From Streptomyces chartreusis NRRL 3882 (GTDB taxonomy: Bacteria > Actinomycetota > Actinomycetes > Streptomycetales > Streptomycetaceae): a stretch of DNA of 64,000 nt. The first letter of the stretch is position 1; every line of letters begins with the position of its first letter. The stretch spans positions 868,001-932,000 of the forward strand of contig NZ_LT963352.1 in NCBI RefSeq assembly GCF_900236475.1. Direction: 5' to 3'. Shown here one piece after another: positions 16,425-25,017 of the stretch. The translations under genes and the position numbers were made by a program. The notes beneath the pieces were generated by a model. That model saw only the letters and a program-made list of their open reading frames with translations, made no database searches and was not told where the DNA came from.

Positions 16425-17849
16425 ATGACGCTCGACCGTGCCGCAGGCCTGGTGGAGACCGCCCGTGCGCTGGCCGCCGGGGACGTGACGTCCCGGGCGC
16501 TTGTCGAGCGGACGCTGGCGCGGATCGAGGCGACGCAGGGCAGCATCAACGCCTTCCGGATCGTCCGGGCCGAGGCCGCGCTCGCCGAGGCCGAGGCCGC
16601 CGACCGGGAGCTCGCCGCGGGCGTGCGCAAGCCGCTGCTCGGGGTGCCCGTGGCGGTGAAGGACGACATGGACGTGGCCGGCGAGCCGACCGCCTTCGGC
16701 TGCTGCGGGGAGTTCCCGCCGGTCGCCGAGGACGGCGAGGCGGTACGGCGGCTGCGCGCGGCCGGGGCCGTGATCGTCGGCAAGACCAACACCTGTGAGT
16801 TCGGGCAGTGGCCCTTCACCGAGGGGCCGGCCTTCGGCGCGACCCGCAATCCGTGGAGCACGGCCCACACACCGGGTGGTTCCTCGGGCGGCTCGGCCGC
16901 CGCGGTCGCGGCCGGTCTGGTGCCCGCCGCGCTCGGCTCGGACGGCGCCGGTTCGGTGCGGATCCCGGCCGCGTGGACCCATCTGGTCGGCATCAAGCCG
17001 CAGCGCGGCCGAGTCTCCACCTGGCCGCGCGGCGAGTCCTTCCAGGGCATCACCGTCAACGGCACCCTCGCCCGCACGGTCGCCGACGCGGCCCTGCTGC
17101 TGGACGCGGCGAGCGGCAACCACGCGCAGGACCCGCACCGGCCCCCGGCCGTGGACGCGTCGGCGGCCGTCGGCCGCGACCCCGGGCGGCTGCGCATCGC
17201 GCTCGCCCTCAAGCCGCCGTTCACGGCCGTGCCCGCCCGGCTCCTGCCTCAGGTGCGGACCCGGGTCGTCGAACTCGCCGAGCGACTGGCGGCGTCGGGG
17301 CACACGGTCGAGGAGGCGGACCCGCCGTACGGGCAGATCGGGCTGACCTTCGTGCCGCGCGCGACGGCCGGGATCGCCGAGCGGGTGGCCGAGGCGCCCT
17401 TCCCGGCACTGCTGGACCGGCGCACCCTGGGAGCGGCCCGGCTCGGGCGGCTGCTCGGCGGGGCGCCGCTGCGGGCCGCCCGGCGGGCGGAGACCGCCCT
17501 GCACCGTCGTATCGGCGGATTCTTCACCTCGTACGACGTCGTCCTCGCGCCCACCACCGCCGCTCCCCCGCCCCGGATCGGCGCCCTGCTGGAACTCAGC
17601 GGTTTCGCCACCGACCGGGCGATGATCGCCGCCTGCCCGTACGCCTGGCCGTGGAACGTGCTGGGCTGGCCCGGCGTCAACGTGCCCGCCGGTTTCACGG
17701 CGGACGGTCTGCCCGTCGGGGCCCAGTTGCTCGGCCCGGCGAACAGCGAACCGCTCCTGGTGCAGGTGGCCGCGCAGTTGGAGGCGGAGCTGCGCTGGCA
17801 CGAGAAGTGGCCGGCGCCGCCGGTCACGGAACGTTCCGCTGCCGCCTGA
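16425..17849 (+). CDS. Amidase-signature family hydrolase
   Basis: A 474-residue amidase with the Ser-cisSer-Lys triad. Lys is in VPVAVKDDMD (about residue 79), the glycine/serine loop is TPGGSSGGSAAAVAAGL (about 148-164), and the nucleophile is in GSDGAGSVRIPAAW (about 171-184; usual form GSDTGGSIRIPA, so the loop differs at two positions). No GatB or GatC gene is near, so it is a stand-alone amidase rather than the tRNA transamidosome. The substrate is unknown. The ATG at 16425 has GGAGGTGTCCGT upstream. It is monocistronic between the divergent GH43 gene and the PemK/MazF-like gene. Confidence 0.9.
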   Translation: MTLDRAAGLVETARALAAGDVTSRALVERTLARIEATQGSINAFRIVRAEAALAEAEAADRELAAGVRKPLLGVPVAVKDDMDVAGEPTAFGCCGEFPPVAEDGEAVRRLRAAGAVIVGKTNTCEFGQWPFTEGPAFGATRNPWSTAHTPGGSSGGSAAAVAAGLVPAALGSDGAGSVRIPAAWTHLVGIKPQRGRVSTWPRGESFQGITVNGTLARTVADAALLLDAASGNHAQDPHRPPAVDASAAVGRDPGRLRIALALKPPFTAVPARLLPQVRTRVVELAERLAASGHTVEEADPPYGQIGLTFVPRATAGIAERVAEAPFPALLDRRTLGAARLGRLLGGAPLRAARRAETALHRRIGGFFTSYDVVLAPTTAAPPPRIGALLELSGFATDRAMIAACPYAWPWNVLGWPGVNVPAGFTADGLPVGAQLLGPANSEPLLVQVAAQLEAELRWHEKWPAPPVTERSAAA

Positions 17850-17922
17850 GCGACCGTACGCGGCTCCGCACGGCGGACCGGTCGGTGGCCGGGCTCATGG
17901 CAACACCCCCTAGGGTGCCCCC

Positions 17923-18369
17923 GTGACCGCGTTTACCGATGAGGACGTCCCGGGCCGCTCCGGCCCCTCCGCCACCACCCAGGCCGATCCGCGCGAGGTG
18001 GGCCGGGTGCGCACCGAGTACTCGCCCGCGCACGACGGCGACCCCGACCCCGGCGAGATCGTCTGGACGTGGGTTCCCTTCGAGGAGAACGACGGGCGCG
18101 GCAAGGACCGCCCGGTGCTCGTGGTCGCCCGCGAGCCGTCGGGGACGTTCCTCGCCGTGCAGTTGTCCAGCAAGCGGCATGACGGCGATCGGGAGTGGGT
18201 GCCGATCGGCAGCGGACCCTGGGACCGGTCGGGCCGCGAGTCGTGGGTGGACGTGGACCGGGTCCTGCGGCTGCACGAGGACGGCATGCGCCGGGAGGCC
18301 TGCGCCCTGGACCGTATGCGGTTCAACCTCGTCCGGCACCGGCTGCGGGAGCGCTACGGCTGGAGCTGA
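17923..18369 (+). CDS. PemK/MazF-family toxin-like protein without antitoxin
   Basis: A 148-residue protein. The PemK/MazF fold starts near residue 44 (PGEIVWTWVPFEENDGRGKDRPVLVV) after a 40-residue acidic extension, and continues with LAVQLSSKRHD and VDVDRVLRLH. MazF-family members are usually mRNA endoribonucleases held in check by a small antitoxin encoded just upstream. Here the upstream gap is 73 bp and holds no such gene, so either this is a tame family member or the antitoxin is elsewhere. The GTG start has a poor Shine-Dalgarno. The last 47 bp overlap the converging PARG gene. Confidence 0.75.
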   Translation: MTAFTDEDVPGRSGPSATTQADPREVGRVRTEYSPAHDGDPDPGEIVWTWVPFEENDGRGKDRPVLVVAREPSGTFLAVQLSSKRHDGDREWVPIGSGPWDRSGRESWVDVDRVLRLHEDGMRREACALDRMRFNLVRHRLRERYGWS

Positions 18370-19168
18370 AGGCCTTCTCGAAGGCGCCCCGCACCGCTCC
18401 GTCCGGCGTCCGGTCCAGCACCCCGAACACCACGTGCTCGAAGGCCCCCGTGAAGCGCCCGCCGGGTGCCAGCAACGCCCGGAACGCCCCGGCGACCTGC
18501 GCCGGGTCGTTGCGGAAGACGCCGCATCCCCAGGCGCCCAGCACCAGGTGCCGGTAGCCGTGGGCGGCGGCCGTCTCCAGGACCCGTTCGGCGCGGACGG
18601 CGAGGGCCCGCGGCAGTTCCGGGGCTCGTTCGGGTGCCGTGCGGAGCACCACGCCCGCGTTGGGCGCCGCCGAGGTCAGGAAGCCCGCGGTGTACGGCTC
18701 GTCCAGCAGGCGGCCCCGGTCGTCCCGGAAGACGGGCACGGCGGGTGAGTGGATGACACGGTCCGTGTAGAACGGGTCGCGGTGGGCCCGGTGGTGGTCG
18801 TAGAACGGGCGGGCCCGGAGCAGACAGGTGTACAGCGCCGAGGCCCGGCACAGGGCCTCTTCCTGGGCCTGGGCGCCGTTCAGGTAGCCGCCGCCTGGGT
18901 TGCGGGCCGAGGCGAAGTTCAGTACGGCCACGTTCCCGCCGAGCCGGCGGGCCGCCTCCAGGCTGCTCTCGCCCGTGACCTCGACCCGTGTCCCGGTCAC
19001 CCGAGTGGAGGGCACCGGCACCGGTTCCGGGCCGTACATGCGCGTGCCCTCGCGGGCGGCCCGGAGCTCGGCCGCGATGGACACCTCGCGCCCGTCCGGC
19101 GCCCGGTAGGCGCCGGCCGCCACGATCTGCTCGGTCTGCTGGGCGACACCGCGCAGGCGCGCGCTCAC
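18323..19168 (-). CDS. Microbial-type poly(ADP-ribose) glycohydrolase (TIGR02452)
   Basis: A 281-residue macrodomain-like protein of the bacterial PARG group, which removes ADP-ribose from proteins. The PARG signature is intact: NPGGGYLNGAQAQEEALCR (about 107-125), i.e. GGG-X6-8-QEE with the catalytic Glu pair, followed by a Phe/Tyr-rich helix (RASALYTCL) and a C-terminal LGAWGCGVFRNDP ribose loop. The GTG at 19168 with a G-rich leader is the most likely start; the frame is open upstream without coding character. Its 3' end converges with and overlaps the PemK/MazF-like gene, an arrangement that could produce antisense effects. Confidence 0.85.
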   Translation of the reverse strand: MSARLRGVAQQTEQIVAAGAYRAPDGREVSIAAELRAAREGTRMYGPEPVPVPSTRVTGTRVEVTGESSLEAARRLGGNVAVLNFASARNPGGGYLNGAQAQEEALCRASALYTCLLRARPFYDHHRAHRDPFYTDRVIHSPAVPVFRDDRGRLLDEPYTAGFLTSAAPNAGVVLRTAPERAPELPRALAVRAERVLETAAAHGYRHLVLGAWGCGVFRNDPAQVAGAFRALLAPGGRFTGAFEHVVFGVLDRTPDGAVRGAFEKAFSSSRSAPAAGAGRG

Positions 19169-19459
19169 GGCGCCACCCCCGTGTGCGCCGTGACCGCGTG
19201 CCGCGCGGTCCGTCTTGTCGTGCTCACGCAGGCATGGTCGGTGATGCCGACCGTGCGGTGCAACGGAGTTTTCGCCACCGGAGAACACCGGGGAAAGCGC
19301 CGGGAAACGCCCGTCCGGTCCCGATGACCGCCCCGGAACGCCCCGGTACGCCCCCTTGTGCCGAGCGACACGAGGGACTTGGGTGGGACGAGTGATCCCG
19401 GCCCGGGCCGCCGAAGAGCCCGGACCGGTGGCATGGTGGAATCTCAGGAGGATCCCTAC

Positions 19460-20761
19460 ATGTCCGAATCGGTAGGTGGCTGTACCCGGCCACGCACCTC
19501 ACTGTCCGAAGCCGAGGTCGAGGCGCTCGTCCGCGGCATCTGTTTCAAGACCGGCCCGCCGCGCCGCCTCGGCGTCGAGGTGGAATGGCTCGTCCACGAG
19601 CTGCGCGCACCGCAGCTCCCCGTCACACCCGAACGACTCGACGCGGCCTACGCCGCACTGCGGCCCCTGTCCCTGAGGTCGGCGCTCACCGTGGAGCCCG
19701 GCGGCCAGCTGGAGCTGAGCTCGCCCCCCGCCGCCTCGCTGACGGAAGTCATCGCCACCGTCTCCGCCGACCTCGACGCCGTCCGCGCGGTCCTGCGCGA
19801 CAACGGCCTCACGCTGGTCGGCCTCGGCCACGACCCCTGGCACGAGCCCCGCCGGTTCCTGCGCGAACCGCGCTACGACGCCATGGAGACCTGCCTCGAC
19901 CGCACCGGCCCCTCCGGCCGCGCCATGATGTGTGCCTCGGCCTCCGTGCAGGTGTGCGTGGACGCCGGCCACGAGGAGCCGGGGCCTCTCGGCCATGTGC
20001 GACGCTGGTGGCTGGCCCATCACCTCGGCGCGGTCCTGGTGGCCGCGTTCGCCAACTCCCCGCTCGCCGGTCACCGCCCGACCGGCTGGCTGTCCACCCG
20101 GCAGCTGATGTGGACCCGGATCGGCGCCGGCCGGGCGGGCGGACCGCCCCTGGACGCCGACCCGCGCGGCGCCTGGGCCCGGCACGTGCTGGACTCCCCC
20201 GTGATGTGCGTACGGCGCGACGCCGGGCCCTGGGACGTCCCGGAGGGGCTCACCTTCCGCGAGTGGATCCGCACCGGCGTCCCCCGGCCGCCGACGCGGG
20301 AGGACCTCGACTACCACGTCACGACGCTGTTCCCGCCGGTCAGGCCGCGCGGCCACCTCGAACTGCGCATGATCGACGCGCAGCCCGGTGACGACGGCTG
20401 GATCGTGCCGCTGGCCGTGACCGCGGCGCTGTTCGACGACCCGGAGGCCGCCGAGACCGCCTACCGGACCGTGAAGCCGCTGGCCGAGCGCACACTCGGG
20501 ATGCCCGCGCCGCACAACCCGCTGTGGGTCGACGCGGCCCGCAGCGGTCTGGCCGACGCCGAACTGCGCGAGGTGGCCGTCACGTGCTTCACGGCCGCGC
20601 TGGACGCCCTGCCCCGGCTCGGCGCCGCGCCCGAGGTCATCGAGGCCGTCACGGCCTACCTGGACCGCCATGTCGTCCTGGGCCGCTGCCCCGCCGACGA
20701 CCTGCTCGACCGACAGCGCGGCACGGACGGTCGCGCCCACGGGAAGGACCTGCGCCCATGA
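19460..20761 (+). CDS. egtA: Ergothioneine biosynthesis glutamate-cysteine ligase EgtA
   Basis: A 433-residue gamma-glutamylcysteine ligase of the GCS2/EgtA type, making gamma-Glu-Cys, the sulfur donor for ergothioneine. Recognisable phrases are LGVEVEWLVHE (about 37-47, start of the active-site sheet), ALTVEPGGQLELSSPP (about 73-88), GHDPWHEPRR and GRAMMCASASVQVCVD. The ATG at 19460 follows AGGAGG by 8 nt. It is the first of four overlapping genes, with its TGA overlapping the egtB ATG. The 290 bp upstream contain no other gene, so the operon promoter lies there. Confidence 0.93.
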   Translation: MSESVGGCTRPRTSLSEAEVEALVRGICFKTGPPRRLGVEVEWLVHELRAPQLPVTPERLDAAYAALRPLSLRSALTVEPGGQLELSSPPAASLTEVIATVSADLDAVRAVLRDNGLTLVGLGHDPWHEPRRFLREPRYDAMETCLDRTGPSGRAMMCASASVQVCVDAGHEEPGPLGHVRRWWLAHHLGAVLVAAFANSPLAGHRPTGWLSTRQLMWTRIGAGRAGGPPLDADPRGAWARHVLDSPVMCVRRDAGPWDVPEGLTFREWIRTGVPRPPTREDLDYHVTTLFPPVRPRGHLELRMIDAQPGDDGWIVPLAVTAALFDDPEAAETAYRTVKPLAERTLGMPAPHNPLWVDAARSGLADAELREVAVTCFTAALDALPRLGAAPEVIEAVTAYLDRHVVLGRCPADDLLDRQRGTDGRAHGKDLRP

Positions 20762-22095
20762 CCGACACCAGCCCCGCTGTCGACACCGATACCACCGACC
20801 CCGAGATCCTGCGCGAGCGCGCGGTCGCCTCGCTGGTCGTCGCCCGCGACCGCACCACCCTGCTGACGAGCTGCGTCGAGGACCCCGACCTGACCGCACA
20901 GCACTCGCCGCTGATGTCGCCGCTCGTGTGGGACCTGGCGCACATCGGCAACCAGGAGGAGCAGTGGCTGCTGCGGGCCGTCGCCGGGCACGAGGCGATA
21001 CGGCCCGAGATCGACGGCCTCTACGACGCGTTCGAGCATCCGCGGGCCGAGCGGCCGAAGCTGCCCCTGCTGTCGCCCGCCGAGGCCCGCACGTACGCGG
21101 CCGACGTGCGCGGCCGTGCCCTGGACGTGCTGGAGAAGGCCGCGTTCCACGGGACGCGGCTGACGGAGGCCGGGTTCGCCTTCGGGATGATCGCACAGCA
21201 CGAACAGCAGCACGACGAGACCATGCTGATCACCCATCAGCTACGCAGGGGACCGCAGGCCCTGACGGCGCCCGACCCCGATCCGGTACCGCTGTTCACC
21301 GGTCCGTCCGAAGTCCTCGTCCCCGGCGGCCCGTTCACCATGGGCACCTCCGACGAGCCGTGGGCCCTGGACAACGAACGGCCCGCGCACCGGCGCGAGG
21401 TGGCGCCCTTCCGGATCGACACCACGCCGGTGACGAACGGCGCGTACCAGGCGTTCATCGAGGACGGCGGCTACGACGACCCGCGCTGGTGGACCGCGGA
21501 CGGCTGGGCCCACATCCGCCGGAACTCCATCTCGGCCCCGCTGTTCTGGCGACGGGACGGCAGGCAGTGGCTGCGGCGGCGCTTCGGCGTCACCGAGGTC
21601 GTCCCGCCGGACGAGCCGGTGCTGCACGTGTGCTGGTACGAGGCCGACGCCTACGCCCGCTGGGCGGGACGCCGGCTGCCCACGGAGGCCGAGTGGGAGA
21701 AGGCGGCCCGGTACGACCCGGCCGGCGACCGCTCCATGCGCTACCCGTGGGGCGACGCCGACCCGGGCCCCGAGCACGCCAACCTCGGCCAGCGGCACCT
21801 GCGTCCGGCGCCCGCCGGGAGCTACCCGGCCGGCGAGTCATCGCTCGGGGTACGGCAGTTGATCGGCGACGTGTGGGAGTGGACGGCGAGCGACTTCCTG
21901 CCGTACCCGGGGTTCAGGGCGTTCCCGTACAAGGAGTACTCGGAGGTCTTCTTCGGGTCCGACCACAAGGTGCTGCGCGGCGGTTCGTTCGCCGTGGACG
22001 CGGTGGCCTGCCGGGGCACGTTCCGCAACTGGGACTACCCGATCCGGCGGCAGATCTTCTCCGGGTTCCGCACGGCCCGCTCGGAGGATGTCTGA
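20758..22095 (+). CDS. egtB: Ergothioneine sulfoxide synthase EgtB
   Basis: A 445-residue non-haem iron oxygenase that joins gamma-Glu-Cys to hercynine with O2. The N-terminal DinB_2 domain (about 20-165) supplies the iron ligands: His in WDLAHIGNQEEQW and the HEQQHDE motif (about residue 146). The C-terminal FGE-sulfatase domain (about 185-440) has PGGPFTMGT, RLPTEAEWEKAAR and DVWEWTASDF. The length matches family members. The start overlaps the egtA stop and the stop overlaps the egtC start by one base, so the genes are translationally coupled. Confidence 0.95.
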   Translation: MTDTSPAVDTDTTDPEILRERAVASLVVARDRTTLLTSCVEDPDLTAQHSPLMSPLVWDLAHIGNQEEQWLLRAVAGHEAIRPEIDGLYDAFEHPRAERPKLPLLSPAEARTYAADVRGRALDVLEKAAFHGTRLTEAGFAFGMIAQHEQQHDETMLITHQLRRGPQALTAPDPDPVPLFTGPSEVLVPGGPFTMGTSDEPWALDNERPAHRREVAPFRIDTTPVTNGAYQAFIEDGGYDDPRWWTADGWAHIRRNSISAPLFWRRDGRQWLRRRFGVTEVVPPDEPVLHVCWYEADAYARWAGRRLPTEAEWEKAARYDPAGDRSMRYPWGDADPGPEHANLGQRHLRPAPAGSYPAGESSLGVRQLIGDVWEWTASDFLPYPGFRAFPYKEYSEVFFGSDHKVLRGGSFAVDAVACRGTFRNWDYPIRRQIFSGFRTARSEDV

Positions 22096-22886
22096 TGTGC
22101 CGTCATGTGGCGTACGTGGGACCGGCGGAGCCGCTCGGCCGGTTCCTCGTGGAACCCCCGCACGGACTGTACCGGCAGTCTTGGGCGCCCCGGCGACAGC
22201 GGTACGGCACGGTCAACGCCGACGGTTTCGGCGTGGGCTGGTACGCCGAGGGCGACCCGGTGCCGGCCCGCTACCGCCGAGCGGGGCCGATCTGGGCGGA
22301 CCTGTCGTTCGCCGATCTCGCCCGAGTCGTACGGTCCACCGCACTGCTCGCCGCGGTGCGGGACGCGACGCTGTCGGGCGCGGACGCGGAGGCCGCGGCG
22401 GCGCCGTTCGCCGCGGGGACCTGGCTGTTCAGCCACAACGGGGCGGTCAAGGGCTGGCCCGGCTCGCTCGCGCCGGTGTCCCGCACCCTGCCCCCGGAGG
22501 ACCTCCTGTCGCTGGAGGCCCGCAACGACTCGGCGCTCGTGTGGGCCCTGGTCCTGGCCCGGTTGCGGAGCGGCGACGAGCAGGGCCAGGCGCTGGCCGA
22601 CACGGTCCTGGAGGTCGCCGCCGCCGCGCCCGGTTCCCGGCTCAACCTCCTGCTCACCGACGGCGACACCATCACGGCGACCGCCTGGGGCGACACCCTC
22701 TGGTATCTCACCCGGCCCGGCGGCGGCACCGCCGTGGCCTCCGAGCCCTACGACGACGATCCGCACTGGCAGGAGGTTCCCGACCGCACCCTGCTCGCGG
22801 CGAGCCGCACGGACGTGCTGCTCACACCGCTGAAGGAGCCGGCCGACGCCTTCGTGCCCGCATCTCCCGAGGAGCCCCGTACGTGA
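22095..22886 (+). CDS. egtC: Ergothioneine gamma-glutamyl amidohydrolase EgtC
   Basis: A 263-residue class II glutamine amidotransferase-fold hydrolase that removes the gamma-glutamyl group from the EgtB product. Cys2 after the initiator Met is the N-terminal nucleophile (MCRHVAYVG), and NADGFGVGWY (about 43-52) and FSHNGAVKGW (about 112-121) are typical of the fold. The ATG at 22095 overlaps the egtB stop, and its TGA overlaps the GTG of egtD. It is encoded only where gamma-Glu-Cys is the sulfur donor, consistent with egtA at the head of the operon. Confidence 0.95.
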   Translation: MCRHVAYVGPAEPLGRFLVEPPHGLYRQSWAPRRQRYGTVNADGFGVGWYAEGDPVPARYRRAGPIWADLSFADLARVVRSTALLAAVRDATLSGADAEAAAAPFAAGTWLFSHNGAVKGWPGSLAPVSRTLPPEDLLSLEARNDSALVWALVLARLRSGDEQGQALADTVLEVAAAAPGSRLNLLLTDGDTITATAWGDTLWYLTRPGGGTAVASEPYDDDPHWQEVPDRTLLAASRTDVLLTPLKEPADAFVPASPEEPRT

Positions 22887-23845
22887 GCCCGTTCCACCTC
22901 ACCCGCACCCTGCCCGAGGACGCCACGGACGCCGCGCTGCGCGCCGACGTCCACCGGGGTCTGACCGACCGTCCCAAGACGCTGCCGCCGAAGTGGTTCT
23001 ACGACGCCCACGGCAGCGACCTGTTCGAGAAGATCACCGAACTGCCCGAGTACTACCCGACGCGCGCCGAACGGGAAATCCTCGTGGCGCGCTCCGGCGA
23101 CATCGCCGCGGCGACCCATGCCCGCACGCTGGTCGAGCTGGGCTCCGGCTCGTCGGAGAAGACGCGGCATCTGCTCGACGCCCTGACGGACCTGCACACG
23201 TACGTCCCCGTCGACGTCAGCGGGAGCGCGCTCACCCAGGCCGGGCAGGCGCTCGCCGCCGAGCGGCCGGGTCTCGACGTGCACGCGCTGATCGCCGACT
23301 TCACCGCGGAGCTGACGCTGCCCGACACGCCGGGGCCGCGGCTGGTGGCGTTCCTCGGCGGCACGGTCGGCAACCTGCTGCCCGCCGAGCGCGCCGCGTT
23401 CCTGGCGAACGTGCGGGCCCTGCTCGCACCGGGCGACGCCCTGCTGCTGGGCACGGACCTGGTCAAGGACGAGGAGGTGCTGGTCCGGGCGTACGACGAC
23501 GCGGCCGGGGTGACGGCCGCGTTCAACAAGAACGTGCTCACCGTGATCAACCGCGAGCTCGGCGCCGACTTCGAGCCCGCCGCGTTCGACCACGTGGCGC
23601 TGTGGGACGCCGAGCACGAGTGGATCGAGATGCGGCTGCGCTCCGCTACGGCGCAGACCGTGAAGGTGCCGGCGCTCGACCTCGCCGTCGACTTCGCGGC
23701 GGGCGAGGAGTTGCGCACCGAGGTGTCGGCGAAGTTCCGGCAGGAGGGTCTGCGGAGCGAACTGTTCGCCGCGGGGCTGGATCTGGCCCACTGGTGGACG
23801 GACGGCGCGGGCCGGTTCGCGCTGTCGCTGAGCGTGGTGCGCTGA
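22883..23845 (+). CDS. egtD: Histidine N-alpha-methyltransferase EgtD
   Basis: A 320-residue SAM-dependent methyltransferase that trimethylates histidine to hercynine. Family phrases are LPPKWFYDAHGSDLFEKI (about 34-51), the SAM loop ELGSGSSEKTRHLL (about 86-99), VPVDVSGSAL and FLGGTVGNL (about 150-158), and NKNVLTVINRELGADF near the histidine site. The GTG at 22883 overlaps the egtC stop. No EgtE (PLP C-S lyase) gene follows; the next gene is a dodecin. The last step must therefore be done by an enzyme encoded elsewhere, as is common in streptomycetes. Confidence 0.95.
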   Translation: MSPFHLTRTLPEDATDAALRADVHRGLTDRPKTLPPKWFYDAHGSDLFEKITELPEYYPTRAEREILVARSGDIAAATHARTLVELGSGSSEKTRHLLDALTDLHTYVPVDVSGSALTQAGQALAAERPGLDVHALIADFTAELTLPDTPGPRLVAFLGGTVGNLLPAERAAFLANVRALLAPGDALLLGTDLVKDEEVLVRAYDDAAGVTAAFNKNVLTVINRELGADFEPAAFDHVALWDAEHEWIEMRLRSATAQTVKVPALDLAVDFAAGEELRTEVSAKFRQEGLRSELFAAGLDLAHWWTDGAGRFALSLSVVR

Positions 23846-23958
23846 CGTCCCCGTGCCCCTGGACGGCGGCGGGGCGGGAGACGACGTCTCGCGCTTCGTC
23901 GCCGCTTGGGGCACGGTGGAGTGACGTGTGACACCCGTCACTGAAGAGGAGCAGCGGC

Positions 23959-24174
23959 ATGTCGAACCACACCTACCGGGTCACGGAGATCGTCGGCACC
24001 TCCCCCGACGGCGTCGACCAGGCCATCCGCAACGGCATCGGCCGGGCCTCAGCGACCCTGCGCAACCTGGACTGGTTCGAGGTGACGGAGGTGCGCGGAC
24101 GGCTCGAGGACGGGCAGATCGCGCACTGGCAGGTGGAGCTGAAGGTCGGCTTCCGGCTGGAGGACGCCGAGTAG
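23959..24174 (+). CDS. Dodecin
   Basis: A 71-residue flavin-storage protein that forms a hollow dodecamer. The family pattern is plain: YRVTEIVGTSPDGVDQAI at the start, one helix with IGRASATLRNLDWFEV (the Trp stacks on flavin), and VRGRLEDGQIAHWQVELKVGF at the end. GAAGAGGAGCAGCGGC precedes the ATG. It stands 113 bp after egtD on the same strand and may have its own promoter. It buffers free FMN/riboflavin; any link to ergothioneine is by position only. Confidence 0.93.
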   Translation: MSNHTYRVTEIVGTSPDGVDQAIRNGIGRASATLRNLDWFEVTEVRGRLEDGQIAHWQVELKVGFRLEDAE

Positions 24175-24198
24175 TCCGCCGTCCTCCGAACGGCCTAC

Positions 24199-24444
24199 TC
24201 AGTCCGGCAGCGGTGCCGAGGTGGAACGGCCCGGCTGCTTGCCCTCCGGCGGGTAGTCGCAGTCGATGCTGCTCACCTCCCGGTCGCCGTCCTCCGAGTC
24301 GACGATCGCCACGCCCGTGCAGGCCCGGCCGTGTTCGTCGGTCCACGTGACGATCTCGCTCCGGTCGGGCTTCGCGCAGCCGGTGAGCAGCACGGCGCCG
24401 ACGAGCGCCGCTGCCGCGAGCGCGCCCCCACGACTTCCCTTCAT
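24199..24444 (-). CDS. Small lipoprotein
   Basis: An 81-residue exported protein with a lipoprotein signal: basic start MKGSRGG, a hydrophobic core and the lipobox LLTGC (Cys about residue 23). The mature part has two further Cys (GRACTGV and SIDCDYP) that could form a disulfide and is otherwise acidic and short. No family was recognised. The ATG at 24444 was chosen because the signal peptide starts there. It converges with the dodecin gene, with 24 bp between stops. Confidence 0.65.
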   Translation of the reverse strand: MKGSRGGALAAAALVGAVLLTGCAKPDRSEIVTWTDEHGRACTGVAIVDSEDGDREVSSIDCDYPPEGKQPGRSTSAPLPD

Positions 24445-24522
24445 GGCATCCCCCGTATGTCCGAGTGCGCTGTCCGGCACGGGCATACCCGGCGGAGGTG
24501 AACACTCCGCCAACGCGTGCTC

Positions 24523-25017
24523 TCAGGTGCGTCCTTCCCGCTCCTGCGCCGCCTTCAGCTCGGCGGACCGGGCAGCCCAGTCGGCCCGTACGACGGTGAA
24601 GCCCGCGCGCCGGGCGTCCTCGCAGACCAGTTCGTCGTCGTCCACGAGGACACGGACCTCGCGGGTGCGGGCGAGCCGCCGCAGGATCTCCAGCTTGGTG
24701 AACCGGGCGGGCCTGCGGTCGGCGTCGCGCCGCATGTACACCCGCCCCTCGGGCAGTTCCTGCGCGGCGAGCCAGTCGAGCGTGTCGCGCCGGCAGCGCT
24801 CGGGCCGCCCGGTGAGGTAGACGATCTCGCACTCCCGCGCGCTCTCCTCGACCAGGGCGATGCCCTCCGGGAGCGGCGGGTCCTCGGGCGCCGCCGCGAA
24901 GAAGCCGTCCCAGTCCCGCGGCCTGCGCTCCAGGAACCGCTGCCGGTGCGCGGTGTCGGCGAGGGTGTTGTCCAGGTCGAACACGGCCAGCGGAGCCTCA
25001 CGGCGATCGTCACTCAC
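24523..25017 (-). CDS. HAD-family phosphatase
   Basis: A 164-residue haloacid-dehalogenase fold phosphatase. Motif I is AVFDLDNTLADT (Asp nucleophile near residue 14, general acid two residues on), motif II is VYLTGRPE, and motif IV is VLVDDDEL. The compact form and the CRRDTLDWL stretch resemble the phosphatase domain of polynucleotide kinases and acid-phosphatase-like HADs. The substrate is unknown. The start is probably GTG at 25017; upstream, the frame runs into the repeat-rich non-coding stretch. Monocistronic. Confidence 0.8.
   Translation of the reverse strand: MSDDRREAPLAVFDLDNTLADTAHRQRFLERRPRDWDGFFAAAPEDPPLPEGIALVEESARECEIVYLTGRPERCRRDTLDWLAAQELPEGRVYMRRDADRRPARFTKLEILRRLARTREVRVLVDDDELVCEDARRAGFTVVRADWAARSAELKAAQEREGRT

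Noticed and set aside
17850..17922. An antitoxin gene upstream of the PemK/MazF-like gene
   Set aside because: The gap is only 73 bp and contains no open frame with a start and ribosome-binding site.
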